Shown here one piece after another: positions 41,192 through 52,657 of a stretch of 64,000 nt of DNA. Positions within the stretch are counted from its first letter, which is position 1, and the number at the start of each line of letters is the position of its first letter. Location of the stretch: positions 992,001 to 1,056,000 of the forward strand of contig NZ_JAOQOK010000001.1 of the NCBI RefSeq assembly GCF_025961835.1. Direction: 5' to 3'. The translations under genes and the position numbers were made by a program. The notes under the pieces were generated by a model that saw nothing but the letters and a program-made list of their open reading frames with translations, was not told the DNA's origin and did not search any database. This DNA comes from Sphingobium sp. B2D3C (GTDB lineage: Bacteria > Pseudomonadota > Alphaproteobacteria > Sphingomonadales > Sphingomonadaceae).

Positions 41192-43927
41192 ATGCTCGGC
41201 GGCGTTGCCAAATTCTTCTTCGGCTCTTCAAATGAGCGTTACGTCAAGTCTCTCAGCAAGACGGTCAATCAGATTGCCGCATTCGAGCCGACGATGGTCG
41301 CCATGAGCGATGATGAGCTGAAGGCGCAGACGGCCAAGTTCCGCAGCCAGCTCGCCGACGGCGCGACGCTCGACCAGATCTTACCCGAGGCGTTCGCGAC
41401 GGTGCGTGAGGGCGCGAAGCGCGCGCTCGGCCAGCGCCATTATGACGTTCAGATGGTCGGCGGCATCGTGCTCCACCGCGGCGAGATCGCCGAGATGCGC
41501 ACCGGTGAAGGCAAGACGCTGGTCGCGACGCTCGCGACCTATCTCAACGCGCTGCCCGGCAAGGGCGTCCACGTCGTCACCGTCAACGACTATCTCGCCC
41601 GGCGCGACTGCGAATGGATGAGCCAGCTCTACAACTTCCTGGGACTGACCACGGGCGTGATCGTGCCCAACCTCTCCGAGCCGGAGCGTCGCGCGGCTTA
41701 TGAGGCGGACATTACCTACGCCACCAACAACGAACTCGGCTTCGATTATCTGCGCGACAACATGAAGTATGAGCGTGACCAGATGGTCCAGCGCCCGTTC
41801 AATTACGCGATCGTCGACGAGGTGGACTCGATCCTGATCGACGAGGCGCGCACGCCGCTGATCATTTCCGGCCCGACGGACGATAAGTCCGAGATGTACA
41901 TGTCCGTCAACGCGCTGGTGAAGAACCTTGCGGACGAGGATTACGAAAAGGACGAGAAGCAGCGCTCGATCGTGCTGACCGAGGACGGCACCGAGAAGGT
42001 GGAGCGGATGCTGGAGGATGCCGGGCTGCTCCAGGGCGCCAATCTCTACGATTTCGAGAACACGCAGGTCGTCCATCATGTGAACCAGGCTCTGCGCGCC
42101 AACTTCATGTTCCGGCGCGACATCGATTATATCGTGAAAGACGGCAAGGTCGTCATCATCGATGAGTTCACCGGCCGCATGATGGACGGGCGCCGCTGGT
42201 CTGACGGTCTGCACCAGGCCGTGGAAGCCAAGGAAGGCGTGAACATCGAGCCGGAGAACCAGACGCTGGCTTCGATCACCTTCCAGAATTATTTCCGCAT
42301 GTATCCCAAGCTCTCGGGCATGACTGGTACGGCGGCGACCGAGGCGGCGGAATTCTACGACATCTACAAGATGAACGTGGTGACCATCCCGACCAACCTG
42401 CCAGTGCAGCGTCAGGACGATCAGGACCTGTTCTACAAGAGCCTTGAGGACAAGTTCAAAGGCATCGCCCGGACGATTGGCGAACATGCCGCCAAGGGTC
42501 AGCCAGTGCTGGTGGGTACCGTCTCCATCGAGAAGTCCGAACTGCTCTCCAGCTTCCTCAAGGAAGAAGGCGTGAAGCATTCGGTGTTGAACGCGCGCTT
42601 CCACGAGCAGGAAGCCGGCATCGTGGCACAGGCCGGGCGGCTCGGCGCGGTGACCATCGCAACGAACATGGCCGGGCGCGGCACCGACATCAAGCTGGGC
42701 GGCAACCTGGAATTCCGGGTTGAGGACGAGCTCAAGGACATGCCGGAAGGCCCGGAGCGCGATGCCGCAATTGCGCGGATCGAAGCGGAAATCGAGGCCG
42801 AACGCCAGCAGGTGCTCGCCGCCGGCGGCCTGTTCGTGCTCGGCACGGAGCGGCATGAGAGCCGCCGTATCGACAACCAGCTGCGTGGCCGCTCGGGTCG
42901 TCAGGGCGATCCGGGTCTGTCCCGCTTCTACCTCAGCCTCGATGATGATCTGCTGCGCATCTTTGGCCCGGATACCCTGTTCGCGCGCATGATGCGCTCA
43001 AGTCTGGAGGATGGCGAGGCGCTTCCGCCGTCCAAGTGGATGAGCAAGGCGATCGAGACCGCGCAGAAGAAGGTCGAGCAGCGCAACTACGAAATCCGCA
43101 AGCAGGTCGTTGAGTATGACGACGTGATGAACGACCAGCGCAAGGTCATTTACGAGCAGCGCAGCGAGATCATGGATGCCGAGACGGTCGGCGACGTCGT
43201 CACCGAGATGCGCCATGAGACGATCAACGACATCGTCGGCGCCGCCTGTCCTCCGGGCACCTACCCCGAGCAGTGGAACATTCCGCAGCTCAAGGAGCGC
43301 CTTGAGGCGGTGATGAGTCTGACGCCGGACATCGATGGCTGGCTGACCGAGGACGTGGTCGATCCGGAGCTGTTCGTCGAGCGCCTCATCGCGCTGTCCG
43401 ATGCCGCGCTGGCGGAGAAGGTCAATGATCTCAAGCCCGACACCTGGGCGCAGATCGAGAAGAGCATCCTGCTGCAGAATCTCGACCATCACTGGAAAGA
43501 ACATCTGGCGACGCTTGATGCCCTCCGGCAGGTCGTCCACCTGCGCGCTTATGCGCAGAAGACGCCGATCAACGAGTATAAGCAGGAGGCGTTCGCCCTG
43601 TTCGAGCGGATGCTGGAGAACATCCGCGAGGATGTCAGCCGCACGGTGAGCCATGTGCAGTTCCAGATGCAGGATCCTGTGCCGCCGCCGCTGCCCGAGC
43701 TGCCGGACTTCCTCACCAGCCATATCGACCCGTTCACGGGTGAGGATAACAGCGCGGACATCGATGCCGGCACGCGCGGGTTCATCACCACCACCATTCC
43801 GCGCGCCGCAACGGCTGCGGCGGTGGGTGAGGGCAATCCCTATGCGGGTGAGGAAATCAGCCGCAACGCGCCGTGCCCCTGTGGTTCCGGCGAGAAGTAC
43901 AAGCATTGTCACGGCGCGCTCGCCTGA
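41192..43927 (+). CDS. secA: Preprotein translocase ATPase SecA
   Basis: The 911-residue motor drives preproteins through SecYEG. Walker A is MRTGEGKT (about residues 102-109). The DEAD-like motif is [20 protein letters not shown], the second nucleotide fold has [14 protein letters not shown], and [17 protein letters not shown] is motif VI. The C-terminal zinc motif [14 protein letters not shown], which binds SecB and ribosomes, is intact. Ribosome site AGGAA lies 9-10 bases upstream. Confidence 0.98.
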   Translation: MLGGVAKFFFGSSNERYVKSLSKTVNQIAAFEPTMVAMSDDELKAQTAKFRSQLADGATLDQILPEAFATVREGAKRALGQRHYDVQMVGGIVLHRGEIAEMRTGEGKTLVATLATYLNALPGKGVHVVTVNDYLARRDCEWMSQLYNFLGLTTGVIVPNLSEPERRAAYEADITYATNNELGFDYLRDNMKYERDQMVQRPFNYAIVDEVDSILIDEARTPLIISGPTDDKSEMYMSVNALVKNLADEDYEKDEKQRSIVLTEDGTEKVERMLEDAGLLQGANLYDFENTQVVHHVNQALRANFMFRRDIDYIVKDGKVVIIDEFTGRMMDGRRWSDGLHQAVEAKEGVNIEPENQTLASITFQNYFRMYPKLSGMTGTAATEAAEFYDIYKMNVVTIPTNLPVQRQDDQDLFYKSLEDKFKGIARTIGEHAAKGQPVLVGTVSIEKSELLSSFLKEEGVKHSVLNARFHEQEAGIVAQAGRLGAVTIATNMAGRGTDIKLGGNLEFRVEDELKDMPEGPERDAAIARIEAEIEAERQQVLAAGGLFVLGTERHESRRIDNQLRGRSGRQGDPGLSRFYLSLDDDLLRIFGPDTLFARMMRSSLEDGEALPPSKWMSKAIETAQKKVEQRNYEIRKQVVEYDDVMNDQRKVIYEQRSEIMDAETVGDVVTEMRHETINDIVGAACPPGTYPEQWNIPQLKERLEAVMSLTPDIDGWLTEDVVDPELFVERLIALSDAALAEKVNDLKPDTWAQIEKSILLQNLDHHWKEHLATLDALRQVVHLRAYAQKTPINEYKQEAFALFERMLENIREDVSRTVSHVQFQMQDPVPPPLPELPDFLTSHIDPFTGEDNSADIDAGTRGFITTTIPRAATAAAVGEGNPYAGEEISRNAPCPCGSGEKYKHCHGALA

Positions 43928-43989
43928 CAACGATCCTGACAAAGATCTGATGGCCGGGCGAAAGCCCGGTCACGTCCGCCCGGCGGCCG

Positions 43990-45300
43990 TCAGTCGGGCT
44001 GCGAGTCCCTGGGCGCCAGCCACACCAGCCCAATGAGGCTGATCACCGCCGCGCCAGAGAGGTAGAGGCCAACGGCGCCCACGCCATGCGTGCTCACCAG
44101 ATATTGCGCGGCAATGGGTGCCATAGCCCCGCCGATGATTCCGCCCACGTTGAAGGCGAAGGACGAGCCGGAATAGCGCACGCGCGGCGGGAAGAGAGCG
44201 GTCAACCATTCGCCGAGCGGGCCGTAGGTAAAGCCCATCAGCAGCAGCGACATGGCGAGGATGAGGAAGAGCGCCAGCGGATTGGCGGCGTCGAACCCGG
44301 CGCCGAAGACGATGCCGAGCGGTACCGTCGCGGCGCAGCCGGCGATCAGCACACGGCTCGCCGAGCGCATGTCCGACCACCAGCCGGCGACGATGATCCC
44401 CAGCGCGAGCATCAGGATGGCCGCAAGCTGTATGGTCAGCACCTCGCTGCGCGCCATGCCGATGTTCACCGTGGCATAGCCCAGCGCGAAGGCCGTGGAG
44501 ATGTAGAACAGCGCGAAGCAGCAGACGACGGCGAGCGTGCCGGCCATGGTTGCGCGCACATGGCGGGTGAGCAGTTCCGCTAAGGGAATGGCTGCCGGTG
44601 GCTCGGCCTCCAGCGCCGCCTTGAATTCCGGCGTCTCGCCCATCTTCAAGCGCACCCACAGGCCGATGATGACCAGCAGCGCGCTAGCGAGGAAGGGGAG
44701 GCGCCAGCCCCACGCCATGAATTGCGCATCGCTCAGCCAAAGGCCGAGTAGCAGGAACAGGCCATTCGCGGCGACAAAGCCCAGCGGTGCGCCAAGCTGC
44801 GGCATCATGCCGAAGCGCGCGCGCCAGCCCGGCGGGGCATTCTCCACCGCCAGCAGCGCAGCACCGCCCCATTCGCCGCCAAGACCGAAGCCCTGGCCAA
44901 AGCGTAGGATGCAGAGCAGCAGCGGCGCGACCCAGCCGATCATCGCATAAGTCGGCAGGAAGGCGATCAAGAAGGTCGAGCCGCCCATGAGCATGAGCGA
45001 GGCGACGAGCGTCGATTTGCGGCCGATCCGGTCGCCATAATGGCCGAACACGGCGGCGCCGAGCGGGCGCGCCAGAAAGGCGAGGGCGAAGCTGGCATAA
45101 GCCGCCATCAGCTGCGCTGTCGGCGACGTGGCGGGGAAGAAGAGCGGACCGAAGACGAGGCTCGCCGCTGTCGCATAGATATAGAAATCGTAGAACTCGA
45201 CCGTGGTGCCGGCCAGACTCGCGACGAGCACGCGGCGGTGCTTCACCATAGCGGACAGGCCGCTGGGCGCCGGCGTTCCGGCGGTTGCTGCGTCGTTCAA
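43990..45300 (-). CDS. MFS transporter, metabolite:H+ symporter (MHS) family
   Basis: The 436-residue permease has 12 hydrophobic segments. It carries the MHS hallmarks: ASLAGTTVEFYDFYIYATAASLVF in helix 1, FGHYGDRIGRKSTL in the first loop, and RFGQGFGLGGEWGGAAL in helix 4. Relatives import shikimate, proline/betaine, citrate or dicarboxylates. The substrate is not readable here and the gene stands alone. The start shown is a TTG; an ATG at 45249 (MVKHRR) is an alternative. It is convergent with secA. Confidence 0.88.
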   Translation of the reverse strand: MNDAATAGTPAPSGLSAMVKHRRVLVASLAGTTVEFYDFYIYATAASLVFGPLFFPATSPTAQLMAAYASFALAFLARPLGAAVFGHYGDRIGRKSTLVASLMLMGGSTFLIAFLPTYAMIGWVAPLLLCILRFGQGFGLGGEWGGAALLAVENAPPGWRARFGMMPQLGAPLGFVAANGLFLLLGLWLSDAQFMAWGWRLPFLASALLVIIGLWVRLKMGETPEFKAALEAEPPAAIPLAELLTRHVRATMAGTLAVVCCFALFYISTAFALGYATVNIGMARSEVLTIQLAAILMLALGIIVAGWWSDMRSASRVLIAGCAATVPLGIVFGAGFDAANPLALFLILAMSLLLMGFTYGPLGEWLTALFPPRVRYSGSSFAFNVGGIIGGAMAPIAAQYLVSTHGVGAVGLYLSGAAVISLIGLVWLAPRDSQPD

Positions 45301-45390
45301 AGTTGGGCCCCCTCACATATGACGGCGATGCCCTAGCTCAATTCCGGGCAGCAGCGCTAGATGGCGCGGATGGGGGTGACAGGAGAGGGA

Positions 45391-46194
45391 TCAGCGCCGG
45401 CGCTGCTGGTTCAGCACTTCATAGGCCATCACGGCCCCGGCGACGGAAGCATTGAGGCTGTCCGCACGGCCCTTCATCGGTATTTTGACCAGCAGGTCGC
45501 AGGCGGCCTCATAATCGGCGGGCAGGCCTCGCGCCTCATTGCCGATCACCAGAAAGGTCGGGGCCTCGTAACGCGGCGCCTGATAATCGTGCTCGGTGTT
45601 GAGGCTGGTGCCGACAAGCTGGCCCGGCCCCCCGCGGAGCCAGCTGAGGAAGTCAGCCCAACTTGCCTGTGCGATGGATTGGGTGAAGAGGGCGCCCATC
45701 GAGGCCCGCACCGTCTCGACGGAGAAGGGATCGACACAGTCATCCACAAGGATCACGCCGCCGGCGCCGACCGCATCGCCGATGCGCAGCAGCGTGCCCA
45801 GATTGCCGGGATCGCGCATGGCCTGCGCGACGAACCAGATCGGCGCCGCGCTGCGATCGAGCGCGGAGAGGGGTGTCAGCCGGTCGGGATAGACGCCGAC
45901 GAGCGTCTGCGCATTGTCCTTGCCGGAGATCTTGCCGAGAATATCCGCGCTGGTGAGGATGACATCGCCGCCTTGCGCCTCGACCGCCGCGATTAGCTCG
46001 TCGGCCAGCGGATGCGGGCGGGCATCGCTCGCCATGAACAGCATCTCGGGCAGAATGCCGCGCTCGCGCGCTTCGGTGAGGATACGCAGGCCCTCGGCCA
46101 GAAACAGGCCTTCGCGCTTGCGCAGCTTCTTTTCCCGCAAGCCGCGCACGCGCTTGACGAGCGGGTTGGAGAAGCCGGTGATTTCGCGGGGCAT
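45391..46194 (-). CDS. TrmH/SpoU-family RNA 2'-O-methyltransferase
   Basis: The 267-residue protein has an N-terminal RNA-binding part (ITGFSNPLVKRVRGLREKKLRKREGLFLAEG, SpoU_sub_bind type) and a SPOUT knot domain. SPOUT motifs are DPGNLGTLLRIGDAVG, VIGNEARGLP and the C-terminal KIPMKGRADSLNASVAGAVMAYE. It methylates a ribose in rRNA or tRNA, and the target is unknown. It starts 21 bases after the HPr gene stop, so it may be the last gene of the phosphotransferase operon. Confidence 0.9.
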   Translation of the reverse strand: MPREITGFSNPLVKRVRGLREKKLRKREGLFLAEGLRILTEARERGILPEMLFMASDARPHPLADELIAAVEAQGGDVILTSADILGKISGKDNAQTLVGVYPDRLTPLSALDRSAAPIWFVAQAMRDPGNLGTLLRIGDAVGAGGVILVDDCVDPFSVETVRASMGALFTQSIAQASWADFLSWLRGGPGQLVGTSLNTEHDYQAPRYEAPTFLVIGNEARGLPADYEAACDLLVKIPMKGRADSLNASVAGAVMAYEVLNQQRRR

Positions 46195-46215
46195 GGTCAG
46201 CAGGGCCGCACAGGA

Positions 46216-46494
46216 TCAGTCTTCGCCGAAGCGATTTTCGACCAGCTCGATGACGGCAGCCAGCGCCGCCGGGGCATCGTCACCGCTCACGGAGACGGTG
46301 ATATCATCGCCCATGGCCGCGCCCAGCATCATCAGGCCCATGATCGATGTGCCGACCACTTCCTGCCCATCCTTGCGCACCATGATGGTCGCCGGCAGGC
46401 TGCTCGCGAGCGTGACGAACTTGGCGCTTGCCCGCGCGTGCAGGCCACGCCGGTTGGCGATGCGCACTGTTGCGCTGGCTGTCTCGCCGCTCAA
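46216..46494 (-). CDS. ptsH: HPr/NPr-type phosphocarrier protein
   Basis: The 92-residue phosphocarrier has active-site H19 in RRGLHARAS and regulatory S50 in GTSIMGLMML, the site phosphorylated by HprK. The start is a TTG that overlaps the upstream EIIA stop (TTGA), with GGAGA six bases before. In alphaproteobacteria this protein works in a regulatory, nitrogen-type phosphotransferase chain rather than in sugar uptake. No enzyme I gene is in the window. Confidence 0.95.
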   Translation of the reverse strand: MSGETASATVRIANRRGLHARASAKFVTLASSLPATIMVRKDGQEVVGTSIMGLMMLGAAMGDDITVSVSGDDAPAALAAVIELVENRFGED

Positions 46495-46895
46495 GTGGCG
46501 TCTCCGAGCAGCTCCGAGGCCACGCTGATATATTTGCGGCCCGCTTCCCGCGCGGCGGCGACCGCCTGCGTGACGCTCATATTGCGGCGGGCGCTTTCGA
46601 GACGGATCAGCATGGGAAGATTGACGCCGGCAATCACTTCCACGCGCCCGGCGTCGAGCAGGGAAATGGCGAGGTTGGAGGGGGTGCCGCCGAACAGGTC
46701 GGTCAGCAGGATCACGCCTGAGCCATCATCGACGCGCTGCACGGCGGCGGCGATGTCGGCGCGCCGCACCTCCATATCGTCATCGGGGCCGATGCAGACG
46801 GTTTCTATGGCCTGTTGCGGCCCTACGACATGTTCCATGGCGACGCGAAATTCCGTCGCGAGCCCGCCATGGGTTACGAGCACGAGTCCAATCAT
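46491..46895 (-). CDS. manX: EIIA-Man-type phosphotransferase protein
   Basis: The 134-residue protein is a stand-alone EIIA of the mannose family with active-site H9 in LVTHGGLATEF and the fold block VILLTDLFGGTPSNLAISLL. No EIIB, EIIC or EIID genes are present, so it serves as a regulatory phospho-acceptor in the chain with HPr. It is coupled by ATGA overlap to rapZ upstream and by TTGA to the HPr gene downstream. Confidence 0.94.
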   Translation of the reverse strand: MIGLVLVTHGGLATEFRVAMEHVVGPQQAIETVCIGPDDDMEVRRADIAAAVQRVDDGSGVILLTDLFGGTPSNLAISLLDAGRVEVIAGVNLPMLIRLESARRNMSVTQAVAAAREAGRKYISVASELLGDAT

Positions 46896-47887
46896 GGTGA
46901 GTGTGCGCCCCGCCCTTCGATTTCCGTTGGTACGATTTCTTTTTTGCCCTGGCGCCGGTTCTCATAGGCGTCCAACTGGACTGAATCCAGATTGCGGTGC
47001 GCAATGGTGGGCGAAAAGCCCGCCCGGCGCAAGCGTTCTGCGATCTCTTCCGTCACGCACACCGAGCGGTGGCGACCGCCCGTGCAGCCAAAGGCGATGG
47101 TGACATAGGCTTTCCCCTCCTCGCTGTAGCGAGGAAGGATGGTGACCAGCAGCTTCTCGATCTGGCCGACGGCCGCCTCGAACAGCGTGTCGGCCATCAC
47201 ATAATCGCGGACATCGGGATCGAGGCCGGTGAGCGGGCGCAGCGTCTCGTCCCAATAGGGATTGCGCAGGAACCGCATGTCGAACATCAGGTCGGCATTG
47301 CGGGGAACGCCGCGCGCAAAGCCGAAGGACAGCAAGGTCAGGGTCGATTCGAAACTGCCAGCGAAGCGCTGGCGGATCGCCTGCTGCAGGCCGTTGCTGG
47401 TGAGGTCCGAGCTATCGACGACATGCTCCGCCGCGCGGCGGAGCGGTTCCAGCAGCTCGCGCTCGCGGGCAATGCCGTCCGCCGCCGGGCGATCAAGGGC
47501 GAGAGGGTGGCGCCGCCGCGTCTCGGCATAACGCTGCTCAAGCACCGTGCCTGAGCAATCGAGGAACAGCATCTCGACCTCATAGCCGGTGCGCTCGCGC
47601 AGGGCGGCAATTGCAGAGAGGATCGTATCCGCCGCAAAGCCGCGCGTGCGGCTGTCGATGCCGATGGCGACCGGGCGGCCCGCCTGTTGCTCATGACCGG
47701 CCGGCAGCGGGGCAGCCAGCAGCCGGTCGAGCAGCACCAGCGGCAGATTGTCGACCGTTTCCCAGCCGGCATCTTCGAGCGTGCGCAGGCTGGTCGATTT
47801 GCCGGCGCCCGAAAGGCCGGTGACCACCAGGATGCGCTTGGCGCCGGGAGCATGGGGGGCAGGTGACAGGGCAGGGGGCTGGTCCAT
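46892..47887 (-). CDS. rapZ: RNase adapter protein RapZ (P-loop nucleotide-binding)
   Basis: The 331-residue protein has Walker A GLSGAGKS (about residues 24-31), a DSR-type Walker B region, and the C-terminal domain signature IAFGCTGGRHRSV. In E. coli RapZ senses glucosamine-6-phosphate and guides RNase E to a small RNA. Its role in alphaproteobacteria is less clear. The ATG at 47887 follows AGGGG; an upstream ATG at 47929 would overlap hprK. The N-terminal 15 residues are Pro/Ala-rich and not part of the core. Confidence 0.94.
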   Translation of the reverse strand: MDQPPALSPAPHAPGAKRILVVTGLSGAGKSTSLRTLEDAGWETVDNLPLVLLDRLLAAPLPAGHEQQAGRPVAIGIDSRTRGFAADTILSAIAALRERTGYEVEMLFLDCSGTVLEQRYAETRRRHPLALDRPAADGIARERELLEPLRRAAEHVVDSSDLTSNGLQQAIRQRFAGSFESTLTLLSFGFARGVPRNADLMFDMRFLRNPYWDETLRPLTGLDPDVRDYVMADTLFEAAVGQIEKLLVTILPRYSEEGKAYVTIAFGCTGGRHRSVCVTEEIAERLRRAGFSPTIAHRNLDSVQLDAYENRRQGKKEIVPTEIEGRGAHSP

Positions 47888-47889
47888 GC

Positions 47890-48336
47890 CTACCCCTTCG
47901 CCTGCCCATCGAGACGAAGCAATGCCCATTCGGCCTTGATCGGGGCGGAAGGCTCCAGACCGGCCAGCACGACCAGCGGGAGTTCGACACCCAGAAGGGA
48001 GAATGTGGACCCGATGTCAGGCATGCGCACGGGCGCTTCATCCAGTCTGATCGCAAGACACGCAATCACGCCACCGACATGGGGCGTTTCGACAATGCCA
48101 AGGTGGCGAATTTCCAGCTTGCCCGCAATGGTTTCCGGCGCGTCAAGGATCAGCTTGCCGTCCCGCTTTGAGGCGCGGGTGTAATCGTCGCTGATCAGCA
48201 TCGCGCCGCGATCGATGAGGCGCAGGGCAAGGTCCGACTTGCCGGACCCGCTTCCGCCGATCAGCAGCACGCCCTTGCCTCCGATGGCGACACTGGTAGC
48301 GTGGATGGTTTGGCAATGGGCGGGATCGTTGCTCAT
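47890..48336 (-). CDS. hprK: HPr kinase/phosphorylase, short (kinase domain only)
   Basis: The 148-residue protein has the P-loop GGSGSGKS (residues 27-34) and SDDYTRA, followed by the LEIRHLGIVE block. It lacks the N-terminal domain of the roughly 310-residue Gram-positive enzyme. This truncated form is normal for alphaproteobacteria. It phosphorylates the regulatory serine of HPr and thereby links carbon status to the phosphotransferase chain. ATGA overlap couples it to chvG. Confidence 0.94.
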   Translation of the reverse strand: MSNDPAHCQTIHATSVAIGGKGVLLIGGSGSGKSDLALRLIDRGAMLISDDYTRASKRDGKLILDAPETIAGKLEIRHLGIVETPHVGGVIACLAIRLDEAPVRMPDIGSTFSLLGVELPLVVLAGLEPSAPIKAEWALLRLDGQAKG

Positions 48337-49955
48337 GTGCCGCTGCGCGCCTTAGCGCTGTTTGGCGGGGGCACATCCTGCTCGGCCAGCGGCAGGGTCA
48401 CGACAAATCGCGCACCGGCCTTGCCATCGAGGCGCGCCTCGACATGGATGGAGCCGTGGTGGCCCTCCAGAATGGTGCGGGCGATGGCAAGACCCAGGCC
48501 GCTGTGATTGCCAAAGCCGTCCCGCTCCGGACGCACGCTGTGGAACCGCCGGAAGATCGCTTCCCGCTCGCGCTCCGGCACGCCGGGTCCCTCGTCTTCC
48601 ACTGCCACGATAGCCTTGCTGTCTTCGGCTGACAGCGTCAGGCGAATCCGCCCGCCATCGGGTGAGAAGGAGCGGGCATTGTCGATGAGATTATCCACCA
48701 CGCGGACCAGTTTCTGCGGGTCACCGGAGACGAACACGGCGCCACGGCCCGGCCCTGCATAGCTCAGGCGAACGGCGGGGCCATCCTCCCGCGGTGCATG
48801 ATTGCGGACCATGCGGCCGATCATGCGCCCGAGATCGATGGTCTCGAACGGTGTGCGCGAGAGCTGTGCGTCGATGCGGGTTGCCTCGGCAATGTCGCTG
48901 ACCAGCCGGTCGAGCCGGCGCACGTCGTCCTGCGCGATGGCGAGCAACTTGGCCTGCAGGGCCGGGTCCTTGATCTGGGCCAGGCCCTCGAGGGCCGAGC
49001 GCAGCGACGCGATGGGGTTCTTGAGCTCGTGACTGACATCTGCCGCGAAGGCATCGGTCGCATCGATGCGCTGGCGCAAAGCCTGGCTCATGTCGGAGAC
49101 GGCGCGGGCCAGCATCCCGATTTCGTCGCGCCGATCCGGCAGACGCGGCACGATGACTTCCCGCGCGCGCCCCAGGCGCACGCGCACCGCAGCCCGCGCC
49201 AGTCGTCGCAGCGGGAGCACGATGGTCCGGGCAAGAAAGAGCGAGAGCAGCACGGACACGAGAATTGCCGCCGCAAAGACGAGCGCAATGCGCAGGCGCT
49301 CGGCACGGACGATATCCGTGATGTCTCGCGTGTTGGCGGTGGCAAGCAATACATCGCCGCGCCCGGCTTCATCGAGCGGGCGGGCGACACTGAGGAAAGG
49401 GGTGCGGTCCGGTGCGAACCGATAGGCCGAAGCGGGCGCGCGAGTGCGGGCGGCCTCGCGGGCTTCCGGCCAGGCGTCGCGGCGATCCTGTGCCGGCTCC
49501 TTCACATAGGCTGGGCGGTCGGCCAAGGCGATGGTCTCGACAACGCGGTCCAACACGCGCGCCAGCTTGATGTGGAGCGGATCGCGCATCGGATCACGCA
49601 GCGTGTAGCTGGGTGGGGTCAGCCGAAAGCTATCGGCCAGCTTGGTCCCGTCCGCATCATAGATGCGCAGCCGCAAGCCCGTTGTTTGCGCCGTGCGCAG
49701 CAGCAACCGGGCGCGATCGCTGGCCGGGGCTGTCTCCATCGCAGCGGCGATCAGGGCGGTTTCCCTGCTGATCGACACCAGCCGGCCATCGATCAGCCGC
49801 GCACGATAGCTATCGAGATAGAAGAAACCGCCAGCCAGGATGGCAAGCGCGAAGATGTTGACCGCGAGGATCCGCCGGGTGAGCGAGATGCGCGTCGTCC
49901 ATTCGCCGCTCGCCAGGCGATCCTCATTCCTCGTTGAAGCGATATCCGGCGCCAT
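48333..49955 (-). CDS. chvG: ChvG/ExoS-type sensor histidine kinase
   Basis: The 540-residue kinase has a first membrane helix near residue 32, a periplasmic sensor of about 200 residues, a second helix ([16 protein letters not shown]) followed by HAMP, the phospho-acceptor His in [20 protein letters not shown], and the ATP-binding domain with [11 protein letters not shown] and [16 protein letters not shown]. It partners ChvI. The only standard in-frame ATG near the expected start is at 49955, overlapping chvI by 32 bases. It has no good ribosome site, while a CTG at about 49916 follows GAGGA, so the start is uncertain. ChvG senses acid or cell-envelope stress in relatives. Confidence 0.92.
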   Translation of the reverse strand: MAPDIASTRNEDRLASGEWTTRISLTRRILAVNIFALAILAGGFFYLDSYRARLIDGRLVSISRETALIAAAMETAPASDRARLLLRTAQTTGLRLRIYDADGTKLADSFRLTPPSYTLRDPMRDPLHIKLARVLDRVVETIALADRPAYVKEPAQDRRDAWPEAREAARTRAPASAYRFAPDRTPFLSVARPLDEAGRGDVLLATANTRDITDIVRAERLRIALVFAAAILVSVLLSLFLARTIVLPLRRLARAAVRVRLGRAREVIVPRLPDRRDEIGMLARAVSDMSQALRQRIDATDAFAADVSHELKNPIASLRSALEGLAQIKDPALQAKLLAIAQDDVRRLDRLVSDIAEATRIDAQLSRTPFETIDLGRMIGRMVRNHAPREDGPAVRLSYAGPGRGAVFVSGDPQKLVRVVDNLIDNARSFSPDGGRIRLTLSAEDSKAIVAVEDEGPGVPEREREAIFRRFHSVRPERDGFGNHSGLGLAIARTILEGHHGSIHVEARLDGKAGARFVVTLPLAEQDVPPPNSAKARSGT

Positions 49956-50631
49956 AGAGCGTATCGATTGCGTTGAACTCGGGGGCAACTTCGCGGAATT
50001 TCCGGCGCAGGCGCTTGATGTGGCTGTCGATGGTGCGGTCGTCCACATAGATGTCGTCCTGATAGGCGGCATCCATCAGTTGATTGCGGGTTTTCACAAT
50101 GCCGGGCCGCTGGGCCAGCGCTTCGAGAATCAGGAACTCAGTGACAGTCAGCGCGACGTCCCGGCCATCCCATTGCACCCGGTGGCGGGCGGGGTCCATG
50201 CTCAGCCGGCCGCGTGCGATGGTTTCGGTCTCGCCTTCGCCGCCATTGTCATCGCGCGGCTGGCTGAGTGCCGTGCGGCGGAGCAGCGCCCGCACCCGCG
50301 CAATCAGCAGCCGCTGCGAGAAGGGCTTGGCGATATAATCGTCCGCGCCCATCGCAAAGCCAAGGGCTTCGTCCAGCTCGTCGGTCTTGGAGGTCAGGAA
50401 GATGAAGGGCAGATCGCTCTTCTCCCGCAGCCGGCGGAGCAACTCGATGCCATCCAGATTGGGCATCTTGATGTCGCACACCACGATATCCGGAGGGTTC
50501 TCGATCAGCGCCTTGAGCGCGGCCTGACCGTCCGGATAGAGTCGCGTCATGAACCCTTCCGCGATCAGGGCGATGCTGAGCGAGGACAGGATGTTCCGAT
50601 CGTCGTCGACCAGGGCGATGGTAGCGCTCAT
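49924..50631 (-). CDS. chvI: ChvI-type OmpR-family response regulator
   Basis: The 235-residue regulator has a receiver domain (IALVDDD, acceptor D53 in [13 protein letters not shown] in IAKPFSQR) and an OmpR-type winged helix ([28 protein letters not shown], then [18 protein letters not shown]). It heads the operon chvI-chvG-hprK-rapZ-manX-ptsH and is divergent from pckA. In relatives it controls acid, envelope and exopolysaccharide genes and influences pckA. Confidence 0.95.
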   Translation of the reverse strand: MSATIALVDDDRNILSSLSIALIAEGFMTRLYPDGQAALKALIENPPDIVVCDIKMPNLDGIELLRRLREKSDLPFIFLTSKTDELDEALGFAMGADDYIAKPFSQRLLIARVRALLRRTALSQPRDDNGGEGETETIARGRLSMDPARHRVQWDGRDVALTVTEFLILEALAQRPGIVKTRNQLMDAAYQDDIYVDDRTIDSHIKRLRRKFREVAPEFNAIDTLYGAGYRFNEE

Positions 50632-50789
50632 CGAGCTTTGCGCCGATCCTCTGACTATTGCTGGTCATTCGGCCTAGACGAACGCGGGACCGGGCGCAAC
50701 CTGGGCCGGGCGGACGATAGGGAATCCGCTGTTTTGTCCCGCCACCGGACGAAAGCGACAGATGCGCGGCACTGCACAACGGGTGGCGT

Positions 50790-50818
50790 TTGACGCTGGG
50801 CCATCAAACCCTTATGCG
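50790..50818 (+). promoter_or_regulatory. Candidate pckA promoter
   Basis: TTGACG (50790-50795) and TATGCG (50813-50818) are separated by exactly 17 bases in the 269-base divergent gap between chvI and pckA. Transcription would begin near 50825, leaving a leader of about 75 bases that includes a terminator-like hairpin. Confidence 0.45.
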
Positions 50819-50848
50819 CCGGGGACGGGGCTGAATTTGAAGTTTTCT

Positions 50849-50885
50849 CGCGGAGGACGGCCGTAGGAGCCCGCCCTGCGTTTTT
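50849..50885 (+). terminator. Terminator-like hairpin in the pckA leader (possible attenuator)
   Basis: CGCGG-GG-CGG on the left (50849-50860, with two bulged A bases) pairs with CCG-CC-CTGCG on the right (50871-50880), followed at once by TTTTT (50881-50885). The AGGAG ribosome site of pckA begins about five bases later. No + strand gene precedes it, so it can only act on pckA transcripts. Confidence 0.5.
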
Positions 50886-50900
50886 GCTTAGGAGACAGGT

Positions 50901-52508
<1,608 letters not shown>

Positions 52509-52540
52509 ACCCGCGCCGGCTGACGCCTTTCGAGGCTTAT

Positions 52541-52578
52541 GAGCGGCGGCTGCCCATGCTAGGGTGGCCGCCGTTCTC
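52541..52578 (+). terminator. Hairpin downstream of pckA
   Basis: GAGCGGCGGC...CCC pairs with GGG...GCCGCCGTTCTC around a short loop, 33 bases past the pckA stop. The stem is long, but no T run follows, so it may be a weak terminator or a 3' stabiliser. Confidence 0.5.
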
Positions 52579-52657
52579 ATATCTGCGGGGGGTACGCATG
52601 AGCATATGGAATGGCCTGTCGGTCGCAAATGATGCCGCGCAAGCTTAGGGCGCCGTC

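Noticed and set aside
41381-42856. 491-codon - strand frame opposite secA
   Set aside because: Shadow of the conserved SecA coding strand; no domain and no ribosome site.
43954-43969. CCGGGC-GAAA-GCCCGG hairpin between secA and the MHS transporter
   Set aside because: Perfect stem with a GNRA loop, but no T run on either strand. It may terminate weakly, but I do not list it as a terminator.
52598-52648. 16-codon frame MSIWNGLSVANDAAQA ahead of the hypothetical gene at 52658
   Set aside because: It has a G-rich ribosome-site-like sequence but is very short, with no evidence of conservation; most likely chance.
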